In this document: in pieces, positions 9,123 through 19,800 of the stretch
How the letters are laid out: each line of letters starts with the position of its first letter
Numbering within the stretch: the stretch's first letter is position 1
DNA from: CAYWXK01 sp964462515
Lineage (GTDB): Bacteria; Planctomycetota; Phycisphaerae; Sedimentisphaerales; Anaerobacaceae
Direction of reading: 5' to 3'
Assembly (NCBI GenBank): GCA_964462515.1
Contig: CAYWXK010000019.1
Location: 15,428-79,427 of the forward strand
DNA: 64,000 bases
Notes under the pieces: generated by a model
Told to the model about the DNA's origin: nothing
Databases searched by the model: none
Seen by the model: only the letters and a program-made list of their open reading frames with translations
Made by a program: the position numbers and the translations under genes

Positions 9123-9392
9123 ATGGATAGCAGTTTCGTTCTTTATCTGGGCCGGCACACACTTGAAACGGCGTTACTTTTGTCGGCGCCGATTCTTTTA
9201 ACCTGTATTATTGTGGGAATGGTGGTAACGTTGTTTCAGGCAGTTACTTCCATTCGCGATATGACCATAACGATAGTCCCCAAGCTTCTGGCCGTTGCGG
9301 TGGTGGCGATGTTGTGCAGTAGCTGGACGCTGCAGATAATGCTCAGGTTCATTAACGAAATTTTCGGCCATATCCAGAATATCGGACGCTGA
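9123..9392 (+). CDS. fliQ: Flagellar type III export gate protein FliQ
   Basis: FliQ is the small two-helix subunit that wraps the FliP-FliR core of the export gate. The 89-residue product contains two hydrophobic helices. The family pattern AVTSIRDMTITIVPKLLAV lies between them; the usual form is a.TqiqeqtltfvPKl. ATG 9123 is preceded by AAAGGA. fliR starts 4 bp after the stop. Length and motif leave little doubt. Confidence 0.95.
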   Translation: MDSSFVLYLGRHTLETALLLSAPILLTCIIVGMVVTLFQAVTSIRDMTITIVPKLLAVAVVAMLCSSWTLQIMLRFINEIFGHIQNIGR

Positions 9393-9396
9393 ATCT

Positions 9397-10149
9397 ATGA
9401 CAATGGCAGGCGAGAAGCTGCTCGGCTTTATAATGGTGCTGACGAGGGTCTCAGCATTTTTTATGGTGCTGCCTGTTTTTGGATGGGCCGCCATCCCGGT
9501 GCGAATAAAAGTTGCGTTAGCGCTTATAGTAGCGATTTTTTTCTCGATAGTAACGCCTGTGGGCATCGAGGCCAGAGACATCTGCATATTCGAAGCAATG
9601 CTAATGGTAGTGAACGAAGTATTCTACGGTCTGGCGCTGGGATTAGTATTTGCTATTATTTTTGGTGTGGTCAAATTCGGCGGGCAGATTATCGAGCGGC
9701 AAATGGGGTTTGCTATGGCTGAAATTCTGGACCCCTTTACCGATGAGAGCGAACAGCCGCTGGCAAATCTGTTTGAAATGATATTCATAATCTTATTCTT
9801 GAGCGCCAACGGACATCATTTATTTTTGTTGGTTATATCGAAAAGCTATGAGGCATTTCCTGCAGGCAGTATCCCGACGGCAGCAACACTAGCAGGCGGA
9901 ATGGTTGAGGCAGGGTCAACAATGCTGACCGCGGGTCTAAAATTTGCTGCCCCGATACTGGCGGCGCTTCTGTTATTGATGGTGGTTCTTGCGGTGTTGG
10001 CACGTGTGGTGCCTGAGATGAATATCCTATTTATAAGCTTTCCGGTGTGCATAGGGGTGGGGCTGCTGACAGTAACAATTTTTCTGCCATTTATAAACGA
10101 TTTTGTCGGTGAATTCGCCGGTTTGATGGGAAAACTGCTGCCTTTGTAG
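9397..10149 (+). CDS. fliR: Flagellar type III export gate protein FliR
   Basis: FliR is the single-copy gate subunit that completes the FliPQR complex and contacts FlhB. The 250-residue product has about six hydrophobic segments. It shows the family stretches GQIIERQMGFAMAEILDP and AALLLLMVVLAVLARVVPEM. The length is normal. It ends 368 bp before flhB. Elsewhere fliR and flhB often touch or are fused, so the repeat-filled gap here is unusual. Confidence 0.95.
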   Translation: MTMAGEKLLGFIMVLTRVSAFFMVLPVFGWAAIPVRIKVALALIVAIFFSIVTPVGIEARDICIFEAMLMVVNEVFYGLALGLVFAIIFGVVKFGGQIIERQMGFAMAEILDPFTDESEQPLANLFEMIFIILFLSANGHHLFLLVISKSYEAFPAGSIPTAATLAGGMVEAGSTMLTAGLKFAAPILAALLLLMVVLAVLARVVPEMNILFISFPVCIGVGLLTVTIFLPFINDFVGEFAGLMGKLLPL

Positions 10150-10250
10150 ATAAAATGTGCCAGACCAAAAAGCTAAATCATAAAGAACGTAAAACTAAGG
10201 TATTCTTTTTCTCAGATACAACTTTATGGATTTTTATCCGGCTCACGAAC

Positions 10251-10470
10251 GATGAGCTGGATTCCCGCTTTCGGGGCAGTTGCCAAACAGGAGATTGCTT
10301 CGTCCGTCCCACACCAAAGTTTGGTGCGGGACTCCTCGCAATGACAAACATAGCGTTTTTACGTCATTGCGAGGCCTGCGACCTGTCCTGAGCGAAGTCG
10401 AAGGGAGCAAGGCCGTGGCAATCTCAATCCTACACAGTAGGCTTTGTCAACAGCCCCTTTCGCAGGAATG
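10251..10470. repeat. Composite palindromic repeat in the fliR-flhB gap
   Basis: The 368-bp gap between fliR and flhB holds no convincing gene. It contains an exact 12-bp inverted repeat, CCTCGCAATGAC at 10334-10345 and GTCATTGCGAGG at 10363-10374. A CCTGAGCGAAGTCGAAGG block lies at about 10387-10404. Outer pieces resemble ATTCCCGCTTTCGGGG (about 10261) and CCTTTCGCAGGAATGAC (about 10456). Such blocks look like the short dispersed palindromic repeats seen in many environmental bacterial genomes. The element splits an otherwise tight export operon and could form structure in the transcript. Confidence 0.65.
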
Positions 10471-10517
10471 ACAATCAACACTTAACTTGCAAAAAACATT
10501 GCTAATAAGAATGGATT

Positions 10518-11594
10518 ATGGCGGAAAGACCGGCTGCTGAAAAGACAGAATACCCGACCCCGAGAAGGCTAGAGAAGGCCAGGCAAAAAGGTCAGGTGCC
10601 GCTTAGCGAAGAAATGGCTTCTATTGCGACACTGCTGGCACTGGCGGCAGTAATGTTTTTAACAGGGCCTGGCTTTTTGCGATGGTCTATCACGCAGGTA
10701 ACACAGGGATTGTCAGGCGCAAGCAGTGTTTTTGGTGACAGCAAATCCTTTCTGGATTTTGTAGAAACAAAAACTACGGATTGTATATTAGCTATATGTC
10801 CGATTCTCGCTGCACTATTTGTGGGGTCTTTGTTAGGCTCTGTGTTAGTGAGCGGTTTTAATTTCGCACCAGAAGCGATAAGCCTAAAGTTTGACCAGCT
10901 AAATCCAGTAAGAGGATTTGAGAGGCTCACCGACAGCCGGGCTATCGCAAAACTTGTGGCATCTATATTCAAGTTACTTTTTGTGTCGTTAATTGTGTGG
11001 GTTTACATTCGCAACAGGCTTGATGCACTTGCTGCGATTCGATGGGTCTGGTCTATAGAAATTCTTACAGTGGTTGCAAAAATGATAATGGGCCTTTTGA
11101 TACGCATCGGAATTGCGCTACTTGCCATAGCTCTTGCCGACACCTTTTATCAGAAATGGAAATATATCGAAGAATTGAAGATGACGCGTCAGGAAGTCAA
11201 ACAGGAACGAAGGGACTTAGAGGGTGCGCCGGAGATTAAAAGCCGAATCCGAAGGATTCAGTTTGAGATGGCCAGGAAGCGTATGCTGCAGGAGGTGCCG
11301 AAAGCCAATGTGGTTCTTGTGAACCCGACTCACATAGCAGTTGCACTGCGTTATGAAGTCAAGACGATGGAGGCGCCGATATTGGTGGCCAAAGGGGCAG
11401 ACTATCTTGCAGAAAAGATACAGGAAATCGCACGTGCTTACGGTGTGCCTATTGTAAGAAGGCCGCAATTAGCAAGAACCATATATTCAACGGTAGAGCC
11501 GGGCAATCCTATACCAGAAGCTCTATACGTAGCAGTAGCAGAGATATTAGCTATGATTTACCGCCTGCGGCATAGAAAAGCAAACAAGCGATAA
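10518..11594 (+). CDS. flhB: Flagellar export switch protein FlhB
   Basis: FlhB controls the substrate-specificity switch of the export apparatus from rod/hook to filament. The 358-residue product has four N-terminal membrane helices (about residues 35-210). The cytoplasmic domain has the self-cleaving NPTH motif (Asn269-Pro270) within VVLVNPTHIAVALRYE. The N terminus EKTEYPTPRRLEKARQKGQV is the usual FlhB start. It is the last gene of block A and converges with fliD. The 45-bp gap to fliD has only a weak 5-bp stem (11613-11617 with 11626-11630), not a clear terminator. Confidence 0.97.
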   Translation: MAERPAAEKTEYPTPRRLEKARQKGQVPLSEEMASIATLLALAAVMFLTGPGFLRWSITQVTQGLSGASSVFGDSKSFLDFVETKTTDCILAICPILAALFVGSLLGSVLVSGFNFAPEAISLKFDQLNPVRGFERLTDSRAIAKLVASIFKLLFVSLIVWVYIRNRLDALAAIRWVWSIEILTVVAKMIMGLLIRIGIALLAIALADTFYQKWKYIEELKMTRQEVKQERRDLEGAPEIKSRIRRIQFEMARKRMLQEVPKANVVLVNPTHIAVALRYEVKTMEAPILVAKGADYLAEKIQEIARAYGVPIVRRPQLARTIYSTVEPGNPIPEALYVAVAEILAMIYRLRHRKANKR

Positions 11595-11639
11595 AAAATA
11601 CTCGTGACGGCAGCCTGTATTCTACCAGGCGATTATCTA

Positions 11640-13670
11640 TTATGTGGTGCTGAAACCGAAAGCGTTCATCTGCATCTGTATCAAGGCTAAGGTCCTCTCG
11701 AGGCGCGCAAATCGAGCTACTAACCTTGCTTCGACAGTAACGAGGCGGTTTTCCTCAACCAGAATTTTGTCCTGAAGTTGCTTTATGATGTCGCTGACAT
11801 GCTCCTGGTCGATTTGCATAGAGCCGGTCGTAGCATTAAGCATTCTGTCGAGAGCATCCTCCACTGCTCCGGCGAAACCCTGTTTTACCCTGACAGTAGC
11901 TGTGAAGGTGCCATCCTGACTTAAATCGACACTGAGCTGCAGGCCGTTTTCAGGATACAGAGGGTCGCCATTTTCATCGAAAGAGCTGTTACCGGTAACA
12001 ACGTTGCCGCTATAGGATGCATTGCGATATGCGGATTCGGTGGAAAGTTTGATTCTGGCGCTGGTTATAGCACCGCCGCTTACCGTCACCTCAACATTAT
12101 AGGTGCCTGCTGTGGTGTAATCGGCACTTGCGCCGTAGAACTCAATAGTGTTGCTGTTACTTGTGCCTGTTTTATCTGCGCCAATTAGAGCAAGCACAGC
12201 GGTATAGTCTTCTGCTATGGCTTTTTCAAAGTCGGCAGTATCTAAGCTCAGGAAACCGTCGCGGTCAAGCTCAAGACCTATCTGAGCGGGCGTCAGGAAT
12301 GAGTCGATGTCCTCTATAAATCCGCTGGTTTGAGCGATAAGAGGAGTGCTAAGCTGTGACCTTATAGCTGAAACGACATAATCTCCCATCAGGACGCCGG
12401 CGGTTTTTAGAACATCGTTGTAGCCGGTCTTTTCCCGAATGCAGACAACAGCAGCATTATAGCCACTAACCAGGGCATTCAGTTTCTCTTTGACTGACTC
12501 GATGTCCCTTGTCAGATTGACCTGGACGGTGCCCGTGTCGTGCAAGTGAAGGGTGACACCGTGAATGACATCATCTACAGTATTAGAGCTTCTCTGGAAC
12601 CACTCGCCTGGTGCTGTAGGATAACCATCAACCTTGAACTGACAATCCTGAGCTGATTGGGTTTCGGTGAAGTCAGTGGGGGCAAAACCGGCGAGGTCCG
12701 CTGTAACAGAGCCACCTTGCGTTAACCGGCTGATGGCAGGGATGTCAAAAGTTGTTGAACCTGAACCCGGATTGTAAGTCAAAGTAAGCTCCATCTGGCT
12801 TATGCCGCTGGTATGGTCGGTAAGGCATATCCGGCCATTAACTAAAGTTGCGGTAGCGGTTTCGCCAAATGCATCGTTTATTTCCTCAATAAGGTGGCCG
12901 AGTTTGGTATTCTCATTGATGCTGTAGTTTTGATTTACGACTGTTCCATCGTGGAGTTTTCCACTAATGGTAATATACTCGTCGCCGACAAGCGTTCCAC
13001 TAAACTGGTCGAGGTCGATAATCCTGGAGGCAAGTGTTGCATTATCGGTATCGACCGTAAAAGCAGATTGGGCCTGCCAGACCTCGGTATTGCTTGCGTT
13101 GATGGAAACTTGATAATCGGAGCCGGGGTCATTGCCGTTCAGCACCAGATGATAAGCGTTATTGTAGTAGAGCAGATTTGCTGTAACGCCGGGATTGTTG
13201 GCATCATTATTGATAAGACCGGCGAGTTCCTGAAGCGTCGTGGTCGAGGTGGTGGTCAGGACAGTCTCCTGATGATTGTAAGAATAAATGAAAGTGCCTG
13301 CTCCGACATAATCTTCGGCGTATTTTTTGCCATTTGTGTGGACCCACCGCTCGGCATTGGCTAACTGATTGATGACTACGGTGTGATTACCTTCAAAAGC
13401 ATCGTAGGCGGCTTCAGCGGTCAAAATATCGGCGTCACTGGAAGCGACTTTGAAGGCGCGAAGTCTATCGGCATCGGAAAGGGCTCTGACAGAAGTTCTA
13501 AGGGTTTCGAGCTTAGTTTCGAGGCTACTAAGCGCATCTTCTCTTTTTTCCCAGAGGCTTTTTCGGGTTTGGTACATATTGAGGGTGCGGCGCTCAACAG
13601 ATAAAAGTTGAGCGATTAGCGTATCTGTGTCGATGCCTGTAAAAAGGCCCGGAAAATGCAAAGTTGCCAC
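11640..13670 (-). CDS. fliD: Flagellar filament cap protein FliD
   Basis: FliD caps the growing filament and folds incoming flagellin. The 676-residue product has the N-terminal FliD helix and start motif (FPGLFTGIDTDTLIAQLLSVE) and the C-terminal helical domain (EDIDSFLTPAQIGLELDRDG and the last 70 residues). It is longer than many FliD proteins. Part of the extra length is a module at residues about 219-302 (LDQFSGT, ISINENTKLGHLIEEIN-like and LVNGRICLTD blocks) that is clearly related to a module in FlgE of this window. An AAAAGGAG site lies upstream of ATG 13670. It is the last gene of the minus-strand glycosyltransferase unit, 139 bp after the giant gene. Confidence 0.93.
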   Translation of the reverse strand: MATLHFPGLFTGIDTDTLIAQLLSVERRTLNMYQTRKSLWEKREDALSSLETKLETLRTSVRALSDADRLRAFKVASSDADILTAEAAYDAFEGNHTVVINQLANAERWVHTNGKKYAEDYVGAGTFIYSYNHQETVLTTTSTTTLQELAGLINNDANNPGVTANLLYYNNAYHLVLNGNDPGSDYQVSINASNTEVWQAQSAFTVDTDNATLASRIIDLDQFSGTLVGDEYITISGKLHDGTVVNQNYSINENTKLGHLIEEINDAFGETATATLVNGRICLTDHTSGISQMELTLTYNPGSGSTTFDIPAISRLTQGGSVTADLAGFAPTDFTETQSAQDCQFKVDGYPTAPGEWFQRSSNTVDDVIHGVTLHLHDTGTVQVNLTRDIESVKEKLNALVSGYNAAVVCIREKTGYNDVLKTAGVLMGDYVVSAIRSQLSTPLIAQTSGFIEDIDSFLTPAQIGLELDRDGFLSLDTADFEKAIAEDYTAVLALIGADKTGTSNSNTIEFYGASADYTTAGTYNVEVTVSGGAITSARIKLSTESAYRNASYSGNVVTGNSSFDENGDPLYPENGLQLSVDLSQDGTFTATVRVKQGFAGAVEDALDRMLNATTGSMQIDQEHVSDIIKQLQDKILVEENRLVTVEARLVARFARLERTLALIQMQMNAFGFSTT

Positions 13671-13809
13671 TTTTGTCTCCTTTTATTGCTTCTATGGTTT
13701 TACAATAGATGCCAAGCAGTTGTTGTAAGCATACGTTTCCAGCCTTTATTATCGTTAAAAACCACGTTTACTTGACTAACTATCATTTGTTTAGCACATA
13801 GCTTATAAA

Positions 13810-16800
13810 TCAAACCGGCTGACAGGCAGCTTGTTGTTCTGTCTGCATAAATCTTGCACGGATGAGCTGAGAGTTACGCAATAACTGCTGGAGTATGCGA
13901 TTGTCCGGGTCTGCCTGGAGGCAGTCTTCAAGCTCTGAACAGGCCAGGTTAAAAGCTGTTTTTGCGCACTGGGGCGAGTTTGATTTCATATAGGCAGAGC
14001 CTATTGATAGACAAGTTACTGCGGTCAGGCATTTGGCCCACACCTGCCGTCTGTCGGGAGCTACTTTGTCCCATTGGACATCCGGAAAAAGCTCATCATA
14101 TCTAAATGTTTCGGTAAACCTCTTGAAAACCTCAAAATGGTGCTTTGCTTTCTGTTCTGTCGAATTTGCCGACAGACTATCGCGTGTCATCCGGCGCAGG
14201 TAAAAAGAACCCTTCAGGTGGTGCGCCTTCAAACAATTCTGAACGAATCTGCGAATCATATCGTAATCTTCAGCTACGAGCAATTTCTCATCAAAAAGAC
14301 CGATTTTATCGAAAACGCTTTTTCTTATACAGGTTCTAAACGGCACCACGGGGAAGCCACAGCGAAATAGGTCTCTGATAAGTAACTTTCGGTCCGAATA
14401 CTCGGGCCGCTTGATAAAATGAATAGTATTATCGTTTTCGTTGATAAGGCAGTCATCGCAATAGATAAGGTCGGCCTCCGGATGCCTGTCAAATTCCTGC
14501 AAATGTTTGCTTATGAAATCCGGTGTCATCATATCATCGGAATCGAGCTTGATTAGATAAGCGCCTTTAGAGTTTTTTATTCCAAGATTGTGTGCACTTG
14601 CAAGGCCTTTATTTTGCTGATAGAAGTATTTGATTCTTTTGTCGTGAAAAGAGCGAATTTTATCTTCAGTTAGGTCTGTAGAGCCATCGTTAATAACGAT
14701 AAGCTCAAAATCCTGATAGTCTTGAGCCAGGACGCTTTTAATTGCTTTTTCGATGAACCTGTCTGCGTTGTAGGCAGGCATAATTACTGAAACTAATGGA
14801 TTCATCTGCCCACCGGAAACATCGGGCGCAACCTGTGTCGGCGCCCGGCGTCGCTGGTTTTCAAAATGGTCGGTGAGAAATTGTTTTGCGATGGGGTTGC
14901 TGTGGTTCTGGTTTTCGCGCTCAAGATACTTTAGGCAGAGCTCTTTTTTATCGATTGCGAAATATGCCTTCGCACGTAAGAAGTCAAAGTCTTTGAAGTT
15001 TTTTGGCAAATCCGGAACCATTATCTCCAGGGCGTCCAGCGTCGTTATGCAGGTTACATTTTGATGTTGATTAAAGTTTTTTGCCGCCCGGCCGACCATA
15101 ATAGTAACGTAGTTGTTGTCGAGAGGCTCGCTTTCCCACTGCTGGAAGAGGCGGCCATACCGCGCAATAAAATCGCCGCATTTACAATTTCTAAGCTCTG
15201 CTTTTATATCAACGGCTGGGTCTTTGCGGACTTTTTCTCTAATCTGTAAGAATTTCTGCATCCAGTATGTCTGGAATTTTGCTCTGCGGTTTCTTGGGTC
15301 CAGATACGGCAGCAAGCCCTGCTGGGACATAAGGTGCTCTCTTTTGAGGGTAAGATACTCGGGGACATTTTTGAATTTTATTTCGCTGGTGCACAGGGCG
15401 TATTCAGCGGCCTTCGCAAGCCATAACTTATCAGAGCCGTATGGGTGGTCATCATAAAGGCCGATTGCATCAAACATATTTTTGCGGATGATGGCTGAGC
15501 CGTGCCAGCAGATATAAAGAGTCGAGGAATACTTTTCCAATATTTCATCGTGCATAACAGGCAGGTCGATTCTGTCGGCATATTCGAGGCCTGTAAATTC
15601 ATCTACGAAAGTTCGATAAAATGAGCCGACAACTGCGAGGCGTTCATCGCTGGTTATCGCGTCATAAAGTGCCTGGAGCTTGGCAGGACACATATTGTCG
15701 TCTGCATCCTGGATTACGATAAAGTCGGAATTTGCCCGCTCGATTGCGAAGTTTCTCCTGACATAAGGTCCTTTATTTTCTTTGAAGAAATACGGCTTTA
15801 TTCTGCCGTCCATCGCGGCATATTTTTCGATTATTTCTCTGGTGCTGTCGGTGCTGGCATCATCAAGCAGGAAAAGCTCCCAGTCGGTTAAGGTTTGATT
15901 TCTGACACTGTCGATACACTCCGGCAAAAATTTTTCACAATTATAGCAGGATGTAATTATGGAGACTTTAGGTCTGGTTATCGGCTTAGAAACCGGAGAA
16001 CAGGCTGATGGTTGGGTGACAGTCGCAGCAGCTACTATCGGTTGTGGTGCTGTTTGGGTCTTGGCGGAAGGTTGGAAGATGTCGTGTATTTTTGCAGCTA
16101 CTGCTTCGATGCTGAATTTCTCAGCGAGCATTTCTCTTGCCTTTGTGCTAAATTGTTTCCAGAGGGAAATGTCACTTAGCAGATGTAAACACTTTTGAGC
16201 AAACTGCTGAGGGTCGTTTGCGATAAAGCAGTTCCGGCTATCGACAAAATCAAATCCCTCCGCCCCGATTTCGGTAGTTACGATAGGCGTTCCTGCTGCG
16301 GCTGCGATGCCGAGCTTGCCCTTCATTCCTGCTCCGTAAAGCATCGGGCAAACAAATACTTTATAATCGGCAACAGCAGCCTCGACATCTTTTACATAAC
16401 CTATGACTTTGACGTTAGGATTAGCCTCAAATTCGGCCCTGAATCTTTCGGAGTTGAAGCCGATGATGTGGAATTGGAGGTCCGGACGACTGTGAATAAT
16501 AAGAGGGAAAACCTGCTTGAGGAACCACCTGACAGCATCGGTATTATGAGCGATATGCAATGCGCCGAGAAAACATATATTGTTTCGCTGCTGGAAATCT
16601 GGTGTCTGCGATAATATCGTATGGATATTCGGTATTACGGTAACGTTACGAATTTCGCTGATACTTTCGAGTATATCGTGTTTCTCGGCCTCGGTAACTG
16701 TGAGCACTCTATCAGCTAACGGATAAAGCTGCTTTTCAATCTCAAGAAATTGATTCGCTTTTGAGAGGTCTTTGCCATCTTGCGATACATTGAATTTCCT

Positions 16801-19800
16801 GATGAGCTTTTTGTAATGGAAATCCATCGTATCAACTATGATTTGCGTGCTGTTATAGCTGGACTTTAGCCATCTGGATAAAGCAACGGCAAAGCGGCTG
16901 TAATCCGTGTCCCACAGATTGGTTATCCATACATAATCGACCTTATGTATCCTGTTTGAATTAAAGTAGTCAATAAAGCCATTTAATGCCGGTTGGAGGA
17001 AAACAAAATTTACCGCCCCATCAAAGGCTTTTTTGTATATGTCGTCGTTATCGGTTTTCTTGAAATACAGGTAATCAATCTTATGGCCGGCTTTTATCAG
17101 GATTTGCAGTATCCGATATATCCTTAAATTAGCGCTTGTCCTGTCAAAGACCGGCAGAACATCGCTTATAAAAGTAATTCTTTGTTGCCGGTTTCGCCCT
17201 TCGTCCTTTGTCGTTTGTCCTTCGGATACTTTGCTGCCTTCAACTGCTTTCATTTGCTCGATATACCCTTTTAATAGATAGCCGCGGAAGCAATGACCAT
17301 AAACAATATAAAGCGACTTGAGGTATTTATCGAGGTCAGCGACTTGAGTGTGAGATTGGGTCTTCAGGAACGATTCAAATTGGATTACTTTTTTAGTCCA
17401 TTCATCCAAAAATGTTGCATATTTATTGTAATATTCGCCGTCTGCATCCTGAAGCTGATAACGAGGGATGATTAATTCAGGATGTGCGCGGGCCACAACA
17501 TAAAGTGCCCTGCCTTGCATAACGCGACGTTTGCAAAAGCTTTCAAAATCGATTGGCCTTAAGATAAAACTTTTAGCATTGGCATTATAAAGGACTCTAA
17601 CGCCTTTAGGCATAAGACGGCAAACCAGCTCGGTATCTTCATAGCCGAATTTCAAACGCTCATCGAAAGGCCCTTCAAGACTTTTTAATAGCGATAGCTT
17701 TGCTGACACTAAGCCCCCCCACCACTTCCATACCTCATAGAACTTATCGTGCTCCAATCTGTTATAACAGAAATATTCACCTCCCACCCTGCTAACATAG
17801 TGCATCAGTGGAGTTACCTGCAGGTCTTTGTGCCAGTCAAGATGTCCGAGGACTGCTACGTGCTGGTCGGGATTTTCCCGGTGACTGCGTAAATGCTCGG
17901 CAACCAGCTCGGCTGAGGGGACATCGTCATCATCACTAAAAAGGACGAACTGTCCCTGTGCTGCTTTTATTCCGTTGTTGCGGGCTGCGGCAAGTCCACT
18001 ATTTTGCTGGTAGATATATTTTATATTTATTAAGGAATTGAATTTATCGGCAATCTCTTTTACCGGCGGCTGGGAACCATCGTCAATGACAATAACCTCA
18101 AAATCCTCTCTGGAAACCGTTTGATTGGCAAAGCCAATGAGAATTCTTTCCAGTAATTGCGGTCTGTTGAATGTAGTTAGAACGACAGATATTTTTGTTG
18201 CATTGTCCTTTGCAATTTCTTTCGACTGCGAAAAATTACCGCATAAGGTTTTTCCCACTTTGCAAAAGCCTTTCTTAAAAATAAAGCAGATACTTAAAAA
18301 GAAATGAATGGATTCTATACACTGTGCAAAATAGCCAGGCTCATTTTTTTCGAGAGAGTGCGATATTGGGGCTTGATTGCCGCACCCGGTTTGTCCTCTA
18401 TTATTTACTTCATCGATTAAATCCTTCAAAAACTCAACGGTTGTATTATGTTCACGAAGTCCGCCGCCATATCTTTCCCAATAAGAAGTATGCAAGTCCT
18501 CAATCACGTATATCCCATCGGCGTTAAGATATGGAAATAAAATCTTAAAGCTCGTAAGCTGTTGCTCCATAAAGTGCCCACCGTCATCGATGATAATATC
18601 AAAGCCGCCCGCGACCTCGTCGGCGAAGGATTGAAGGAATTTTTCATCTGCCTGATTGCCAACAATTATTTTAACTCTGTCGCCAGCCAGCTTCAGACAA
18701 TCCGGATTTATGTCGATTCCGAAAATCTCTGCGTTTGGAAAGAACTCTTCCCACATCCTCAAGGACCGTCCCTGGTCAACGCCGATTTCCAAGAGCCTTA
18801 ATTTTTTTTCTCGGAGAGCCGAAAAGTAATTAAAGTAGTGCCTGGTATATTTATGACATAAAGAACTTTTATCCGTGCCATACTTTATTGCGATTTTATC
18901 CAAAAGATTATTCGCATCGGCGCTGCCAATGTTATCTTTATCGTCAGTCTGTTCAGCAGCGGTCTCCAATTTATTCTCCGATGGCAAACACATATCTTTG
19001 ATATTTACGATTTTTTCTTGAGGCATACGATAGTTTTTTATCTGGTGCAGCTCAGGCGATTGATACTCCTGAGCCAGACGGTGTCTTATATCTGCTACCT
19101 TGTATCCATCCAGCTCTGCGTTGTCGTCAAGAACCGTTACTCGCGAGGCATACCAGTAGTGCCTTACCAATTTATTGACCAAGCTTGAGCGAAGAGCGCA
19201 AGAGCCGTTGTAGTCATGAGCGACTTTTACTATCGGTATGTCCCCAAGCAGGCAATCCCAGGTTAATAATCCCCCAACATCCCAGAAGGGCCATTGACTT
19301 CTAAAGTCTATCTGGAATTTAGAGCCAATCACCTGCTGGTCAATTACCATGCAGCAGGGATGAATAGCAGAGCTTATAATATCTTGTGAATCGGGGAATC
19401 TGGCAGGCCCTATCAAACCTGCTTTCTGGTTATTTAACTGCTGAACGAGGTCTTGCAGCCAGTTTTCTTTTAGCCCGATAGCATCGCTGTCCATAGCAGC
19501 TATGTATCTGAAGCTTCTTATAAACGCCAATGCCTTTTGAAGGCCGTCGCCGTGACTTTTGCACTTGCTGTCGAACCAGTTGTCAACCAATCCCTCTTTC
19601 AGAACAGCTTGTTTAAAATCCTCCACATTCTTTGTTGAGTTATTCACCGCTACAATATGATTTGGAAAACCGGCAAGTTTCTTTATGGACCTGAAGCACA
19701 ATTCCGTGAACTTTGTCTCATTGAAAACTGAAACCAGTATCGCAACGCTTTGCTCCTTTGGTTCGATTTGCCGGATTTGAGGATGGTCGTTTTTCAGATG

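Noticed and set aside
13680..13760. Sigma-54-like sequence upstream of fliD (TTGGCATCTATTGTA on the minus strand)
   Set aside because: Spacing between GG and the -12 element is 8 rather than 10, and GC is replaced by GT.
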